Shown in pieces: positions 34,732-43,786 of a stretch of DNA of 64,000 nt. The notes beneath the pieces are model-generated. The model was not told where the DNA came from. It saw nothing but the letters and a program-made list of their open reading frames with translations, and ran no database searches. The translations under genes were made by a program, and so were the position numbers. The stretch comes from Limnohabitans sp. 2KL-1 (lineage in GTDB: Bacteria; Pseudomonadota; Gammaproteobacteria; Burkholderiales; Burkholderiaceae_C): contig NZ_NESL01000001.1 in the NCBI RefSeq assembly GCF_003063435.1, forward strand, positions 248,001 through 312,000, in the 5' to 3' direction. Each line of letters opens with the position of its first letter. Positions within the stretch are counted from its first letter, which is position 1.

Positions 34732-35889
34732 TCAATAAACCGTGGTTTCCAGCAGTTCCAGCGGGTCGCCGTAGTGTTGGGCCATGGCCACCACTTCGGG
34801 GTCACGCAGGGCACACAAAAAACCCTTGTCGATGAGCATCTGGTCACCTGCTGTGACGGTGGCGTCCAGGGTGACCAGGTCGACGTGAATCGGGGGTTCT
34901 TCCCAGTCGGGCATGGTGCGTCGGATGTAGTCGGCCGGTTTGACCAAATCAATCCCGAAGTGCAAGGCCCCCGGTGCGTTGGAGCCTGCCGGGTAGATGG
35001 TGTGGCGCGGTGCCTTGGGGTTGAAGCCGCAGCCGCCGCCTTCGATCATGCGCCCACCGATCAGCATGTCCCGCAGCAGCCGGGCGTCATCGGATTCACC
35101 GGTCACCTGGCTGATGTATTCACCGTCAAAGAACACGCCAATGCGTTCCTTGAACGGCTGGGCAAAACCCACGGCCCATTGGGGGTAGAGCACGCCGCTC
35201 ATGCGGGTGGGCACCGACATGTCATTTTTGACGGCGTTGTGGTCCCACAGGTTGGGGCCGTGCGATGCCAGGTAATGCACGTAGCAGCCATCTTCCTCCG
35301 CTGTCATCTTGCCGCGCCAGCGGTTGGTGCCGAGTTGGTTGTCGCGCATTTCGGGCGTGAAGCCGATGCGGAAATCGCTGCCGCGCTCGTCGGTGAAATG
35401 CAGGTCGAAGGGTGTGCCTTGGGGATAGCGCCGTGCCGTGGCCCGGGTGATCTCGCCCACCAGGTCAATCGGAAAGCGCGCTTGCGGCGTGTGCAGCAGG
35501 TCCAGGTTGCGGAAATAGGTGATCTTGACCCAGCGCTGGCCCTTTTTGCGCAAGGCCAGGCAAAAGGGGTCGAACACCGAGCAAAACCAGGTCGATACCA
35601 CGAAGCTGGCCCGCTCCAGGATGGGTTTGACCGCATCGGGAATTTCCGTCACGCGCGAACTGGGCTCCATGTAGACGCGCACTGTGGCCCCGAGTGCCTT
35701 GGCATGGCCGTGCACGGCGTCAATGACCCGGGTGTCCAGCAAGGGGTCGGCCAGCACCAGCACTTCGTCACCAGCGCGAAAGGCGAAGGTGCGCGTGAAG
35801 TTGTCCAGCGCTTGGTAAAAATGCTTGGTGTCGGTGATGGCCGGTGCCAGCGGGATCGGCAAACCGGCGTAGTGGTTCAATTCAGTCAT
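34732..35889 (-). CDS. NicX / M29 aminopeptidase-like metalloenzyme
   Basis: A 385-residue protein resembling 2,5-dihydroxypyridine 5,6-dioxygenase (NicX) and the M29 leucyl aminopeptidase fold. A His in GALHFGIDL and a His-x-Asp pair in PIHVDLVTLD match the kind of iron ligands used by NicX. It may open an aromatic N-heterocycle or related ring. It is cotranscribed with a Bug solute-binding protein 24 bases upstream and lies opposite a GntR regulator, a typical layout for uptake and breakdown of an aromatic or carboxylic acid. The substrate is unknown. Confidence 0.75.
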   Translation of the reverse strand: MTELNHYAGLPIPLAPAITDTKHFYQALDNFTRTFAFRAGDEVLVLADPLLDTRVIDAVHGHAKALGATVRVYMEPSSRVTEIPDAVKPILERASFVVSTWFCSVFDPFCLALRKKGQRWVKITYFRNLDLLHTPQARFPIDLVGEITRATARRYPQGTPFDLHFTDERGSDFRIGFTPEMRDNQLGTNRWRGKMTAEEDGCYVHYLASHGPNLWDHNAVKNDMSVPTRMSGVLYPQWAVGFAQPFKERIGVFFDGEYISQVTGESDDARLLRDMLIGGRMIEGGGCGFNPKAPRHTIYPAGSNAPGALHFGIDLVKPADYIRRTMPDWEEPPIHVDLVTLDATVTAGDQMLIDKGFLCALRDPEVVAMAQHYGDPLELLETTVY

Positions 35890-35913
35890 GGTGCAAATCG
35901 GGTCAAAGCGGTG

Positions 35914-36897
35914 TCAATCGATGGCGGCGCCGGAGCGTTTCACGGCCATGCCCCAGCGCTCCATTTCACTGCCGATGAATCGGCCCAGTTCTGCACTGGA
36001 GCTGGGATAAACCTCGCTGCCACGGCTGGCGAGTTGCTTGCGCAGTTCAGGATCGTTCAGGGCTTTGTTGATGGCGGTGTTGAGCTTTTCCACAATGGCC
36101 GTGGGGGTGCCCGCAGGGGCGAACACCGCATCCCAGGCCGAGACCTGAAAGCCTTCCAGACCGGACTCCATCAGGGTGGGGACGCTGGGAAAGCTGCCCA
36201 GTCGCTGTGCAGACGTTACCGCCAGCGCCTTGACGCGTTCACCGCGCACCTGGGGGGCTGTGTTGGGCATCACGTCGATCATGAAGTCAACGCGACCGCC
36301 AATCAGATCAACCATGGCCGGGGCACCGCCCTTGTAGGGCACATGCACCGCATCCACCCCGGCCTGGGCTTTGAACATCTCTCCCGTCAGGTGCGAGGTG
36401 GTGCCGTTGCCCGCTGACGCAAACGAATGGCTGCCGGGCTTGGCCTTGAGCAGTTTGACCAGTTCCGCCACATTGGTGGCGGCCAGGCCGGGCCGCACCA
36501 CCAGCATGGCGGGAATGCTGCTCAGGCGGCCGACCGGTTCAAAGTCCTTGCGGGGATTGAAGCCCGCGTTTTTGTACAGCGCGTGGTTGATGCCGTGGGT
36601 GCCATTGGTGCCGTACAGCAAGGTGTAGCCGTCGGGGTTGGCCCGCGCCACGTTCATGGCCCCCACATTCCCGCCCGCACCGGCCACGTTGTCAAAGACA
36701 AAGGCCTGGCCGAGTTCCTGCGAAACCCGCGTCAGGATCAGCCGGGCCTGATTGTCCCCACCGCCGCCCGCCACGAACGGGACCACCACCCGGATGGCTT
36801 TGGTGGGGTAAGCGTCGGTGCTGTTTTGGGCCCATGCCGTGTTCATGATCGCCAGGCAGGCGATGGCGTGCAGGGCAGTGCGACGTGTGTGCTTCAT
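35914..36897 (-). CDS. Bug family (tripartite tricarboxylate) solute-binding protein
   Basis: Periplasmic receptor of 327 residues with a signal peptide ending near AMNTAWA-like IMNTAWA, then the TctC/Bug start YPTKAIRVVVPFVAGGGGDN. Bug proteins are greatly expanded in Burkholderiales and bind small carboxylates; membrane partners are often encoded elsewhere, as here. It is the first gene of an operon with the NicX-like enzyme, and a TGCATGCA box overlaps its leader. Confidence 0.93.
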   Translation of the reverse strand: MKHTRRTALHAIACLAIMNTAWAQNSTDAYPTKAIRVVVPFVAGGGGDNQARLILTRVSQELGQAFVFDNVAGAGGNVGAMNVARANPDGYTLLYGTNGTHGINHALYKNAGFNPRKDFEPVGRLSSIPAMLVVRPGLAATNVAELVKLLKAKPGSHSFASAGNGTTSHLTGEMFKAQAGVDAVHVPYKGGAPAMVDLIGGRVDFMIDVMPNTAPQVRGERVKALAVTSAQRLGSFPSVPTLMESGLEGFQVSAWDAVFAPAGTPTAIVEKLNTAINKALNDPELRKQLASRGSEVYPSSSAELGRFIGSEMERWGMAVKRSGAAID

Positions 36898-36914
36898 CGA
36901 AGTCTCCTTTGTAA

Positions 36915-36975
36915 TGCATGCAATATTAGGTCAAATACGATAAAAAATCCAATAAAGATAAAATTTGCATGCAAA
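36915..36975. promoter_or_regulatory. Two TGCATGCA boxes, probable GntR operators
   Basis: TGCATGCA occurs at 36915-36922 and 36966-36973; the second is embedded in the perfect 12-bp palindrome TTTGCATGCAAA (36964-36975). They are 51 bp apart in the AT-rich 99-base divergent gap between the Bug and GntR genes, placed to repress both promoters. Confidence 0.7.
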
Positions 36976-36996
36976 ACGAGGCGCTACACTCGCCGC

Positions 36997-37689
36997 ATGG
37001 TCACCCAAATCGACAACGTCGCCAATGAACTTCGCCGCCGGATCGGCTCTGCCTTGTATGCGCCAGGCGAGCGGCTGGTCGAGTTGAATGTGTCGGCAGA
37101 CCTGGGCGTGTCGCGCACGCCGATCCGGCTGGCCTTTGAAGAACTGACCAAGGAAGGTTTGCTGGAGCGCTTGCCGACCCGGGGTTTTCGCGTCAAGGCC
37201 TTCAGCGCCAACGAACTGGCCGATGCCATCGATGTGCGGGGCGTGCTGGAGGGCATGGCGGCACGTTTGGTGGCCGAGCGCCAGCCCAGCGCGGCAGACC
37301 GTGACGTCTTGCGGGCCTGCGTTCAGGAGGGGCGTGATTTGTTGCAACAAGCAGCAGGCCAGGCTTTTGAGCTGGATGCACCGCGCTGGGTGGCCATGAA
37401 CGCACGCTTTCATGCCACCTTGATCTCGGCGTCGGGCAACACGGCTTTGGGCAGTGCCGTCACGGTGATCGCCAAAATGCCGCTGGCCGGTGCGCAGGCG
37501 CTGAGCTTGCACGGCATCGCGCCCAAGCTCGAACACGCTTTCATCCAGCGTGCGCAACAAGACCATGAGGACATTGTCAGCGCCATCCTGGCGGGGGAAG
37601 GCTCGCGCGCGGAATCATTGATGCGCGAACATGCACGGCGCAGCCGCGACAACAAGCGCATCTTGCTGACCGACGCGTTGCAGCCCTGA
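36997..37689 (+). CDS. GntR family regulator, FCD domain
   Basis: Regulator of 230 residues with a winged helix-turn-helix at about 1-70 (LGVSRTPIRLAFEELTKEGLLERLP) and an all-helical FCD ligand domain whose Asp/His metal-binding pattern is visible (MNARFHATL, HEDIVSAI). It is divergent from the Bug/NicX operon and probably represses it until its carboxylate ligand appears. The ATG at 36997 begins the family-typical N-terminus. Confidence 0.9.
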   Translation: MVTQIDNVANELRRRIGSALYAPGERLVELNVSADLGVSRTPIRLAFEELTKEGLLERLPTRGFRVKAFSANELADAIDVRGVLEGMAARLVAERQPSAADRDVLRACVQEGRDLLQQAAGQAFELDAPRWVAMNARFHATLISASGNTALGSAVTVIAKMPLAGAQALSLHGIAPKLEHAFIQRAQQDHEDIVSAILAGEGSRAESLMREHARRSRDNKRILLTDALQP

Positions 37690-37745
37690 GCCGCTGGCAC
37701 CCTGAGGGCCTGTGTCAGCGCCAGCCCTGTCGTGGCACCCGTTGT

Positions 37746-38957
37746 TCAGCGTGCCTGACGTTGGGCCAGCCACAAGGCCCCGGTGCCCAAGACGCTGGCG
37801 ATCAACAGCCACCACAGCGCGAGTGTGTAGCCGTGCTGGGGTGACCACAGCAGGCCCAAGGTCAAAGGCGCAGCCGCACGCGCCAGCGCAATCGGCAGGC
37901 CCAGCAGGCCATTGAGCTGGCCCACATGCGCGGCGCTCACGTACTGCGCCATGGCCGTGCCCTTGACGATGGTGTTCATGCCGTTGCCCAGGCCGTACAG
38001 CACCACAAACACCAGCGAGGCGACCGGGCTCAGTCCACCGGCCAGCAGCACCAAAACACCCGCCGGGATCAGCAGCGGTATCCACCGGTTGGCGGTGTGC
38101 ACATCCCAGCGGCGCTCAAACACCAACAGCAGCAGCCGCCCCAGCACCTGAATCACGCCAATGGCTGCGGGCACCGCGATCACCCAGGCGGCAGACAGGC
38201 CCGATTCCTGCAGCAGGGCGATCATGTGCGCAGGCAGTGCCGAGGTGACCGACATCATCAGCACCATGAACAAAGCCAGCAGCCAAAACGGGGCACGGCG
38301 CAGGTGTGCACGCAGGGGCTCCGGGTGGGCCGGGGTGTGCTGCGACCGGTGCGGGGCCTGGGTGGGCCGCTGCGGGGCACCTTGCAACAACCAGCCGTGC
38401 ATGGGCAAGCAAACCGCGAACTGCAAGGCGGCCAAAGCCCACAGCGCCTGCCGCCAGCCCCACAGACCCATCCACCAGTCAAACAACGGAATGAACACCG
38501 TGCTGGCCAGCCCGCCCAAAAACGTGAGGGTGATGATGGCGCGTCGAAAGTCTTGCCCATAGCGCCGCGTGACGATGGCAAAGGCCGGGTTGTAGAGCGT
38601 AGCGGCCATGCCCAGCCCCAGCCAAACCCAGGCGGCATAAAACCCGGCGACCGAGTCCACTTGGCTGTGCCCCAGCAGGCCCAGCCCGATCCAGGCCGAG
38701 CCCACGGTCATCACCGTGCGTTCGTGCCCGGCATCGATCCAGCGGCCCACCAGATAGGCCATCAGGCCCTCGGCCAGCAGCGCCAGGCTGAAGGCCAGTG
38801 ATGACTCGGCGCGGGTCATGCCCAGTTCGGCCTCCAACGGCGTCATGAGCAAGGAGAAGGTGTAAAAAACGCTGCCCCAAGTGATGAGTTGGGGCAAGGA
38901 CAGCCAGAAGCTGAACGGCCCCAGGGCTTTCGGGGCGGGATGGCGAAACAGACGCAT
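37746..38957 (-). CDS. MFS transporter
   Basis: Major facilitator carrier of 403 residues with twelve hydrophobic segments and a His/Pro-rich central loop (about 195-215). It resembles the monocarboxylate-type MFS group. The ATG at 38957 was preferred over a TTG one codon earlier. It lies between two catabolic loci and could serve either; no substrate can be assigned. Confidence 0.85.
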   Translation of the reverse strand: MRLFRHPAPKALGPFSFWLSLPQLITWGSVFYTFSLLMTPLEAELGMTRAESSLAFSLALLAEGLMAYLVGRWIDAGHERTVMTVGSAWIGLGLLGHSQVDSVAGFYAAWVWLGLGMAATLYNPAFAIVTRRYGQDFRRAIITLTFLGGLASTVFIPLFDWWMGLWGWRQALWALAALQFAVCLPMHGWLLQGAPQRPTQAPHRSQHTPAHPEPLRAHLRRAPFWLLALFMVLMMSVTSALPAHMIALLQESGLSAAWVIAVPAAIGVIQVLGRLLLLVFERRWDVHTANRWIPLLIPAGVLVLLAGGLSPVASLVFVVLYGLGNGMNTIVKGTAMAQYVSAAHVGQLNGLLGLPIALARAAAPLTLGLLWSPQHGYTLALWWLLIASVLGTGALWLAQRQAR

Positions 38958-39023
38958 CAAAGCATTATGGCCACGCTGCGGTGTGGATCGAGTGGCGTCC
39001 CGCTGGCCCGGCCCCAGGCGGGT

Positions 39024-39944
39024 TCACTGGGGTGTGCTGGCCCCTTGCAGCCAGTCTTGCACCGCTGCCCGGCTGGGCATGGCGGTCACGGCACCGCTGG
39101 CCTGCGTGGACAAGGCGGCCGCCGCATTGGCCCAGGCCAGCGCTTCGGGCCAGGGGGCCTGGCGGGCCAGCGCCGCGGCCAGCGTGCCGGTGAAGGTGTC
39201 CCCGGCCCCAATCGTGTCCACCACCTGCATGGGGTGCCCGGGCATGTACAGCGGCTCGGCATCGGCTCGGAACAAAGCGCAGCCGCGCTCACCCAGTGTC
39301 ACCACCACCGCACCCACACCCCGCTGCAGCAAGCGCTGCGCGGCGGTTTCCACATCCTGAGCGTCGGCCAGCATCAGCAACTCGCCTTCATTAGGCGTGA
39401 GCACATCCACCAGCGGCCACAGGTCACCCGGCAAAGGCATGGCCGGAGCCGGGTTCAACAGGGTCAACACGCCGTGACGGCGGGCGATCTCGAACGCCGC
39501 CCGTGTGGCCACCAGCGGCACTTCGCAAGAAGCCATCACCACACGCACAGAGGCCAGCATGTCAGCGGCTGCCTGCACATGGGCCGCCGTCAGGCCTGCC
39601 CCCGCGCCGGGGTACACGGCAATCGAGTTGTCGCCGTCTTCGTACACCAAAATCAGCGCGGTGCCGTTGGTTTCGCCCTCGCCGCGCACCACATGCTGGC
39701 TGTCAATGCCTTCACGGGCCCACAGGTCCAGCCCCATTTGCCCGAAATCGTCGCCGCCAATGCGGGCGATCAGGCCGACCTGTGCGCCCTGGCGCGCAGC
39801 GGCAATGGCGGCGTTGCTGCCCTTGCCGCCGGGCAGGCGTTCAAAGGCCTGCGCCATGCGGGTTTGGCCGCGTTCAAGCGGTTGGGGAATGTGGGCGATC
39901 AGGTCCACATTCCAGCTGGCCACGCAAACGACATCGACGGCCAT
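39024..39944 (-). CDS. PfkB family carbohydrate kinase (ribokinase-like)
   Basis: Sugar kinase of 306 residues with the two PfkB signatures: LPGGKGSNAAIAAARQG near residue 35 and DTIGAGDTFTGTLAAAL near residue 245, the latter with the catalytic Asp of GAGD. It closely follows the ribokinase pattern. Its ATG overlaps the TRAP large-subunit stop (ATGA), so it is the last gene of the transporter operon. In an L-fucose-type pathway a kinase is not required, so its substrate (a ketodeoxy sugar, ribose or another pentose) is open. Confidence 0.9.
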   Translation of the reverse strand: MAVDVVCVASWNVDLIAHIPQPLERGQTRMAQAFERLPGGKGSNAAIAAARQGAQVGLIARIGGDDFGQMGLDLWAREGIDSQHVVRGEGETNGTALILVYEDGDNSIAVYPGAGAGLTAAHVQAAADMLASVRVVMASCEVPLVATRAAFEIARRHGVLTLLNPAPAMPLPGDLWPLVDVLTPNEGELLMLADAQDVETAAQRLLQRGVGAVVVTLGERGCALFRADAEPLYMPGHPMQVVDTIGAGDTFTGTLAAALARQAPWPEALAWANAAAALSTQASGAVTAMPSRAAVQDWLQGASTPQ

Positions 39945-41251
39945 CAGGTGGTTCCCGGTGTGCCGTAACCCATGGTCTGCGGCAGCCACAACACGATTTC
40001 AGGGAAGATGGTCATGGCCACCAGCAGGCCCAGCAGCATGACCAAAAACAGCCAGCCTTCGCGCATCATGTCGCCAATCGGGATGCCCGTCAGCGCCTTG
40101 GTCACGAACAGCAGCATGCCAAATGGCGGGTGGATCAGGCCGATCATCATGTTGAGCACGACCAACACGCCAAAGTGCACCAGGTCCACCCCCAGCAGCT
40201 TGGCCGCAGGCAGCAGCATGGGCACAAACACCAGCAGCAACACCGACACATCCAAAAAGCAGCCCAGAATCAAAAACAAGGCATTGACCATGAACAAAAA
40301 CTGCAGGCGGCTCAGGTGCAGGTTGTCCACCCAGGCGGCCATGGCCTGCGGCACGCCTTCGGCGGTGAAGGCGTAGTTCAGCATGAACGAGCCCGCCAGG
40401 ATGATGGTGATGACCGCGCTGGACCGGGTCGATTCGAGGACCACACCCCAAAACGCCTTCCAGCTCAGGGCGCGGAACACGAATGCCGCCAACACCAGCG
40501 CATGCAGGGCCGCTACGGCAGCGGCTTCTGTGGGGGTGAAGGCCCCCGAATAAATGCCACCCAGCAAGACGATGGGCATGGACAACGGCAAAGCACCCCG
40601 GAACAGGATGGCTGGCCATTCCTTGAGCGGGATGGGGTCTTCACGCGGCATGTTGCGCTTGCGGGCGATGTAATGCACCACGCTCATCATCAAGATGGTC
40701 ATGCACACACCGGGCACCACACCACCCAGAAACAAGGCCCCGACCGAAGCGCCAGAGACCAGCGCATAAATCACCATCGGAATCGACGGCGGAATGATCG
40801 GCCCCAGCGTGGCACTGGCCACCACCACCGCACCGGCAAAGCCGGGCGTGTATTCGGGCTTTTTGAGCATTTGCTTGATGGTGACCAGGCCCGGCCCGGC
40901 GGCGTCGGCAATGGCACTGCCGCTCATGCCCGAAAAAATCACGCTCACCAGAATGTCCACCTGCGCCAGGCCTCCGCGCATGCGACCCACCAGGATGCGG
41001 CAAAAGTCAAAAATGCGCTCGCTCACCGTGCCCGCGTTCATGATGTTGGCCGCGAACACAAACAACGGCACCGCCAGCAGCACATAGCTGTTGTACAGGC
41101 CGTTGCTCACCTGTTCGGCCACCAGCCCCAGGTCTTGCCCTTTGACCAGCAGATAAGCCACACCGGCCATGAGCATTGAAAAACCGATCGGCATGCGCAG
41201 CAGCATGCCGATCACCACCACGCCCACCAGGGCCCACAAAGCCATCGTCAT
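39944..41251 (-). CDS. TRAP transporter large permease (DctM)
   Basis: Ion-coupled channel subunit of 435 residues with about twelve hydrophobic segments and DctM phrases such as GMSGSAIADAAGPGLVTIK and FTPTEAAAVAALHAL. It overlaps the small subunit by 4 bases and the kinase by 1. With DctQ and DctP it imports the solute of this sugar locus using a sodium gradient. Confidence 0.93.
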   Translation of the reverse strand: MTMALWALVGVVVIGMLLRMPIGFSMLMAGVAYLLVKGQDLGLVAEQVSNGLYNSYVLLAVPLFVFAANIMNAGTVSERIFDFCRILVGRMRGGLAQVDILVSVIFSGMSGSAIADAAGPGLVTIKQMLKKPEYTPGFAGAVVVASATLGPIIPPSIPMVIYALVSGASVGALFLGGVVPGVCMTILMMSVVHYIARKRNMPREDPIPLKEWPAILFRGALPLSMPIVLLGGIYSGAFTPTEAAAVAALHALVLAAFVFRALSWKAFWGVVLESTRSSAVITIILAGSFMLNYAFTAEGVPQAMAAWVDNLHLSRLQFLFMVNALFLILGCFLDVSVLLLVFVPMLLPAAKLLGVDLVHFGVLVVLNMMIGLIHPPFGMLLFVTKALTGIPIGDMMREGWLFLVMLLGLLVAMTIFPEIVLWLPQTMGYGTPGTT

Positions 41252-41727
41252 GTTGGAAGTCCCTGAGCCTCAAGGCCCTGTCCTTTGATCGCTTGCCAGA
41301 TGCCCAATGCACTGCGCACCACCAGCGCTATCAGCAGCAGCACGAATGGCAAAAACACCCACTGGAACGAAATGTCCAGCACCGGCGACGACTCGCGTGC
41401 CATGAAGTGCACATAGTCCCAGCTGGCCGGAATGGCCACCAAGGCCAGCCCACCAATCATGAGGTTGCCCACGATGCGCATGACGCGGCGTGTGCCCACG
41501 CTGGCGCTGTTCCACAGCAGGTCAAACACCACCTGTTCGCGCTCGGGCACCATGAAGGCCGCAGCCCACAAGATGGCCCAAAGGTAAAGGATCACGGCCA
41601 GTTCGTCCGACCAGGGCAGCGGCTTGTTGAAGCCGAAGCGGGCCGTGATCTGCACCAGAAAGGTCAGGAACAGGCAGAGAAAAATGATGCCGCCGAGCGT
41701 GTCGGCGGCTTTTTTGAACCAACGCAT
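41248..41727 (-). CDS. TRAP transporter small permease (DctQ)
   Basis: Small subunit of 159 residues with four hydrophobic segments and the DctQ phrase WSDELAVILYLWAILWAAAFMV. It starts 2 bases after the binding-protein stop, and its own stop overlaps the large subunit start. Confidence 0.92.
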   Translation of the reverse strand: MRWFKKAADTLGGIIFLCLFLTFLVQITARFGFNKPLPWSDELAVILYLWAILWAAAFMVPEREQVVFDLLWNSASVGTRRVMRIVGNLMIGGLALVAIPASWDYVHFMARESSPVLDISFQWVFLPFVLLLIALVVRSALGIWQAIKGQGLEAQGLPT

Positions 41728-41729
41728 GT

Positions 41730-42749
41730 TCAGCGGGTGTTGTTGATGCGCTCAAGCATGCCGGCGGGCCAGACCTTGGCGTAGTCCGACTTGGCATAGG
41801 TGTCCTGCACCGACTTGCGGAAGGCGTCCAGATCGGGCGTGGTCACCTGCAAACCTTGCTGCTTGAAGAAGTCCACGATCTGGCCCTCTTCCTTGATGCG
41901 GTTCTCGTTGTTGTACTGGGCGGCGGCTTGCGCAGCGGCCTTGACGTTTTGCTTTTGTGCGGGCGTCAGGGCGTTCCAGGTTTTGTTCGAGATCGCAATG
42001 AAGATGCTGTCCACCAGGTGGTTGGTCAGCACCAGTTGTTTGGTCACTTCATAAAACTTGGCGGCACGCACGGTGGGCAGCGGGTTGTCCTGGCCGTCGA
42101 TGGTGCCGGTTTTCAGGCCCAGATACACCTCGCCAAAAGCCAGTGGTGTGGCGGTGGCGCCCAGGGCTTCACCCAAAAACAACCACTCTTTGGTGCCGGG
42201 CATGCGCAGCTTGATGCCTTTGAGGTCGGCTGGCGTCTTCACGTTGCGTGCTTCGCGCAGGTTGACCTGGCGGGTGCCCAGGTAGGCGGTGGACAGCACG
42301 GTCACGTCCATTTTTTCAGAGACGGTCTTGAACAGGCCTTCACCGATGGGGCCGTTGAACACCTTTTGCTGGTGGGCCGGGTCGCGCACCACATAACCGG
42401 CGGTGAAGATCGAAAACTCGGGCACCAGCTTGGCCATGTCAAAGGCCGAAATCGCCGACAACTCCAGGTTGCCCCGGGCCATGGCGGCCGGCTCGGTGCC
42501 CTGCTTGAACAGCGCAGCGTTCAGGTTGATCTGGGTGTCGAACTGGTTGGGCGAGGATTTGTCGAGAGCGTCCTTGAACACAGTCCACATCTTGGCGTGC
42601 CAGTCGTCGGGCACGGCGGGGGTGGAAATGCGCATCGGGATTTTGGCTTGCGCCAAGGCTTGCGTGCTCACGCCGAGCATGCTGCCAAGGGCCAGCGCCG
42701 AAACGCTGGCGGCCAACAGGCCGCGACGCAGGGTGGATGTGTTTTTCAT
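41730..42749 (-). CDS. TRAP transporter solute-binding protein (DctP)
   Basis: Periplasmic receptor of 339 residues with a Tat- or Sec-like signal peptide (RRGLLAASVSALAL, cleavage near STQALA). DctP features include the conserved Arg in LKGIKLRMPGTKEW, which usually contacts a carboxylate, and GLKTGTIDGQDNPL. The locus suggests a sugar acid or sugar ligand; a ligand with a carboxylate is more usual for the family. Confidence 0.92.
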   Translation of the reverse strand: MKNTSTLRRGLLAASVSALALGSMLGVSTQALAQAKIPMRISTPAVPDDWHAKMWTVFKDALDKSSPNQFDTQINLNAALFKQGTEPAAMARGNLELSAISAFDMAKLVPEFSIFTAGYVVRDPAHQQKVFNGPIGEGLFKTVSEKMDVTVLSTAYLGTRQVNLREARNVKTPADLKGIKLRMPGTKEWLFLGEALGATATPLAFGEVYLGLKTGTIDGQDNPLPTVRAAKFYEVTKQLVLTNHLVDSIFIAISNKTWNALTPAQKQNVKAAAQAAAQYNNENRIKEEGQIVDFFKQQGLQVTTPDLDAFRKSVQDTYAKSDYAKVWPAGMLERINNTR

Positions 42750-42794
42750 GCTTGTCTCCTGGAGTGGTGGGTGAAAGGAATGGAAAAAAACGGC

Positions 42795-43730
42795 TTATTC
42801 GCGCGTCGTGTCAATGCTGAACTGCTGCACTTGCTGGGCAAAGGCCGCATGGGCCTCGGGCGTCATGGCCACCAGAGGGGGGCGCACACGCAACCAGCTG
42901 GGGTCATTGTGCAACGTCGCCATCACGCTTTTGAGGGCGGGCATCAGCGAATGGGGTTTGAGCAAATCCAAAATGGTTTGCACACGTTGTGCATCGTGGG
43001 CCGTGCCGGGGGCGGTGGATTCCAGCACCATGCGGTGCACGATGCGCGGCATGAAGTTGGCCAGTCCGCTGATGGCGCCTGTGCTGCCCATCGGCCCCAT
43101 GGTGGGCAGATCAGGTTCAAAACCGACGTACACCGTGAGTGGCGGCATGAAAGCTTTGGCCAAGGCCACCGAATGGGCTTGGTCGCAGCTGCTGTCCTTG
43201 ATGCCCGCGATGATGCCGGGGTAGCGTTGCAGCAATTGCGCAATCACGCCGTGTGACAGGTTCACCCCGATCACCTGGGGGATGTGGTACAGGTACAAAC
43301 GCCAATCTTGGCGATTCACGCCCTCGATGATCTGGATGTAACCGTTCAGGATGCCTTCGTCGCTGATGCCTTTGAAAAAGAAGGGGGGCAGCACCAGGCA
43401 GCCGTGCACGCCCAAGTCCACCGCATGGCGGGTGAGTTCCAGCGTTTCGGTGACAGCGGCGCAGCTGGTGGAGACCATGATGCGCTCGGCGGGCACGCCG
43501 TTGGTGATCAGTTGTTCAACCGCCTGCTTGCGCTCTTGCAAGGAGAACGAAGGGCCTTCGCCCGTGGTGCCAAAAATCGTCACACCGCCGCAGCCGGACT
43601 GGATCAAGGACAAAGCATGGGCCGCCAGTTTGGGGTGGTCGATGTTCAGTTGCGCATCGAGCGGCGTGAGCATGGCGGGCCAGATGCCCTGAAAGCCATT
43701 GCGGCTGTTGGTGAGCGAGGGGGTGGTCAA
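42795..43730 (-). CDS. Dihydrodipicolinate synthase-family aldolase
   Basis: Class I aldolase or dehydratase of 311 residues in the DapA/N-acetylneuraminate lyase family. GTTGEGPSF is the pyruvate-binding motif, the Tyr in LYLYHIPQ is the catalytic tyrosine, and the Schiff-base Lys is in IAGIKDSS. In this locus it could split a 2-keto-3-deoxy sugar acid to pyruvate and an aldehyde. The start is taken as TTG at 43730 because GGAG lies about 6 bases upstream and similarity begins soon after; the open frame extends upstream without support. Confidence 0.87.
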   Translation of the reverse strand: MTTPSLTNSRNGFQGIWPAMLTPLDAQLNIDHPKLAAHALSLIQSGCGGVTIFGTTGEGPSFSLQERKQAVEQLITNGVPAERIMVSTSCAAVTETLELTRHAVDLGVHGCLVLPPFFFKGISDEGILNGYIQIIEGVNRQDWRLYLYHIPQVIGVNLSHGVIAQLLQRYPGIIAGIKDSSCDQAHSVALAKAFMPPLTVYVGFEPDLPTMGPMGSTGAISGLANFMPRIVHRMVLESTAPGTAHDAQRVQTILDLLKPHSLMPALKSVMATLHNDPSWLRVRPPLVAMTPEAHAAFAQQVQQFSIDTTRE

Positions 43731-43786
43731 GAGAACTCCGTGGTGTGGGGTGACGGGGGGGAGGAAAAGGCGTGGGTAGCAGTCGG

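Noticed and set aside
34717..36417. Plus-strand 566-codon frame across the NicX-like and Bug genes
   Set aside because: Antisense shadow; the minus strand carries two recognisable proteins with good spacing.
39503..41179. Plus-strand 558-codon frame over the kinase and TRAP genes
   Set aside because: Extremely Gln/His/Arg-rich translation and overlap with three coupled minus-strand genes.
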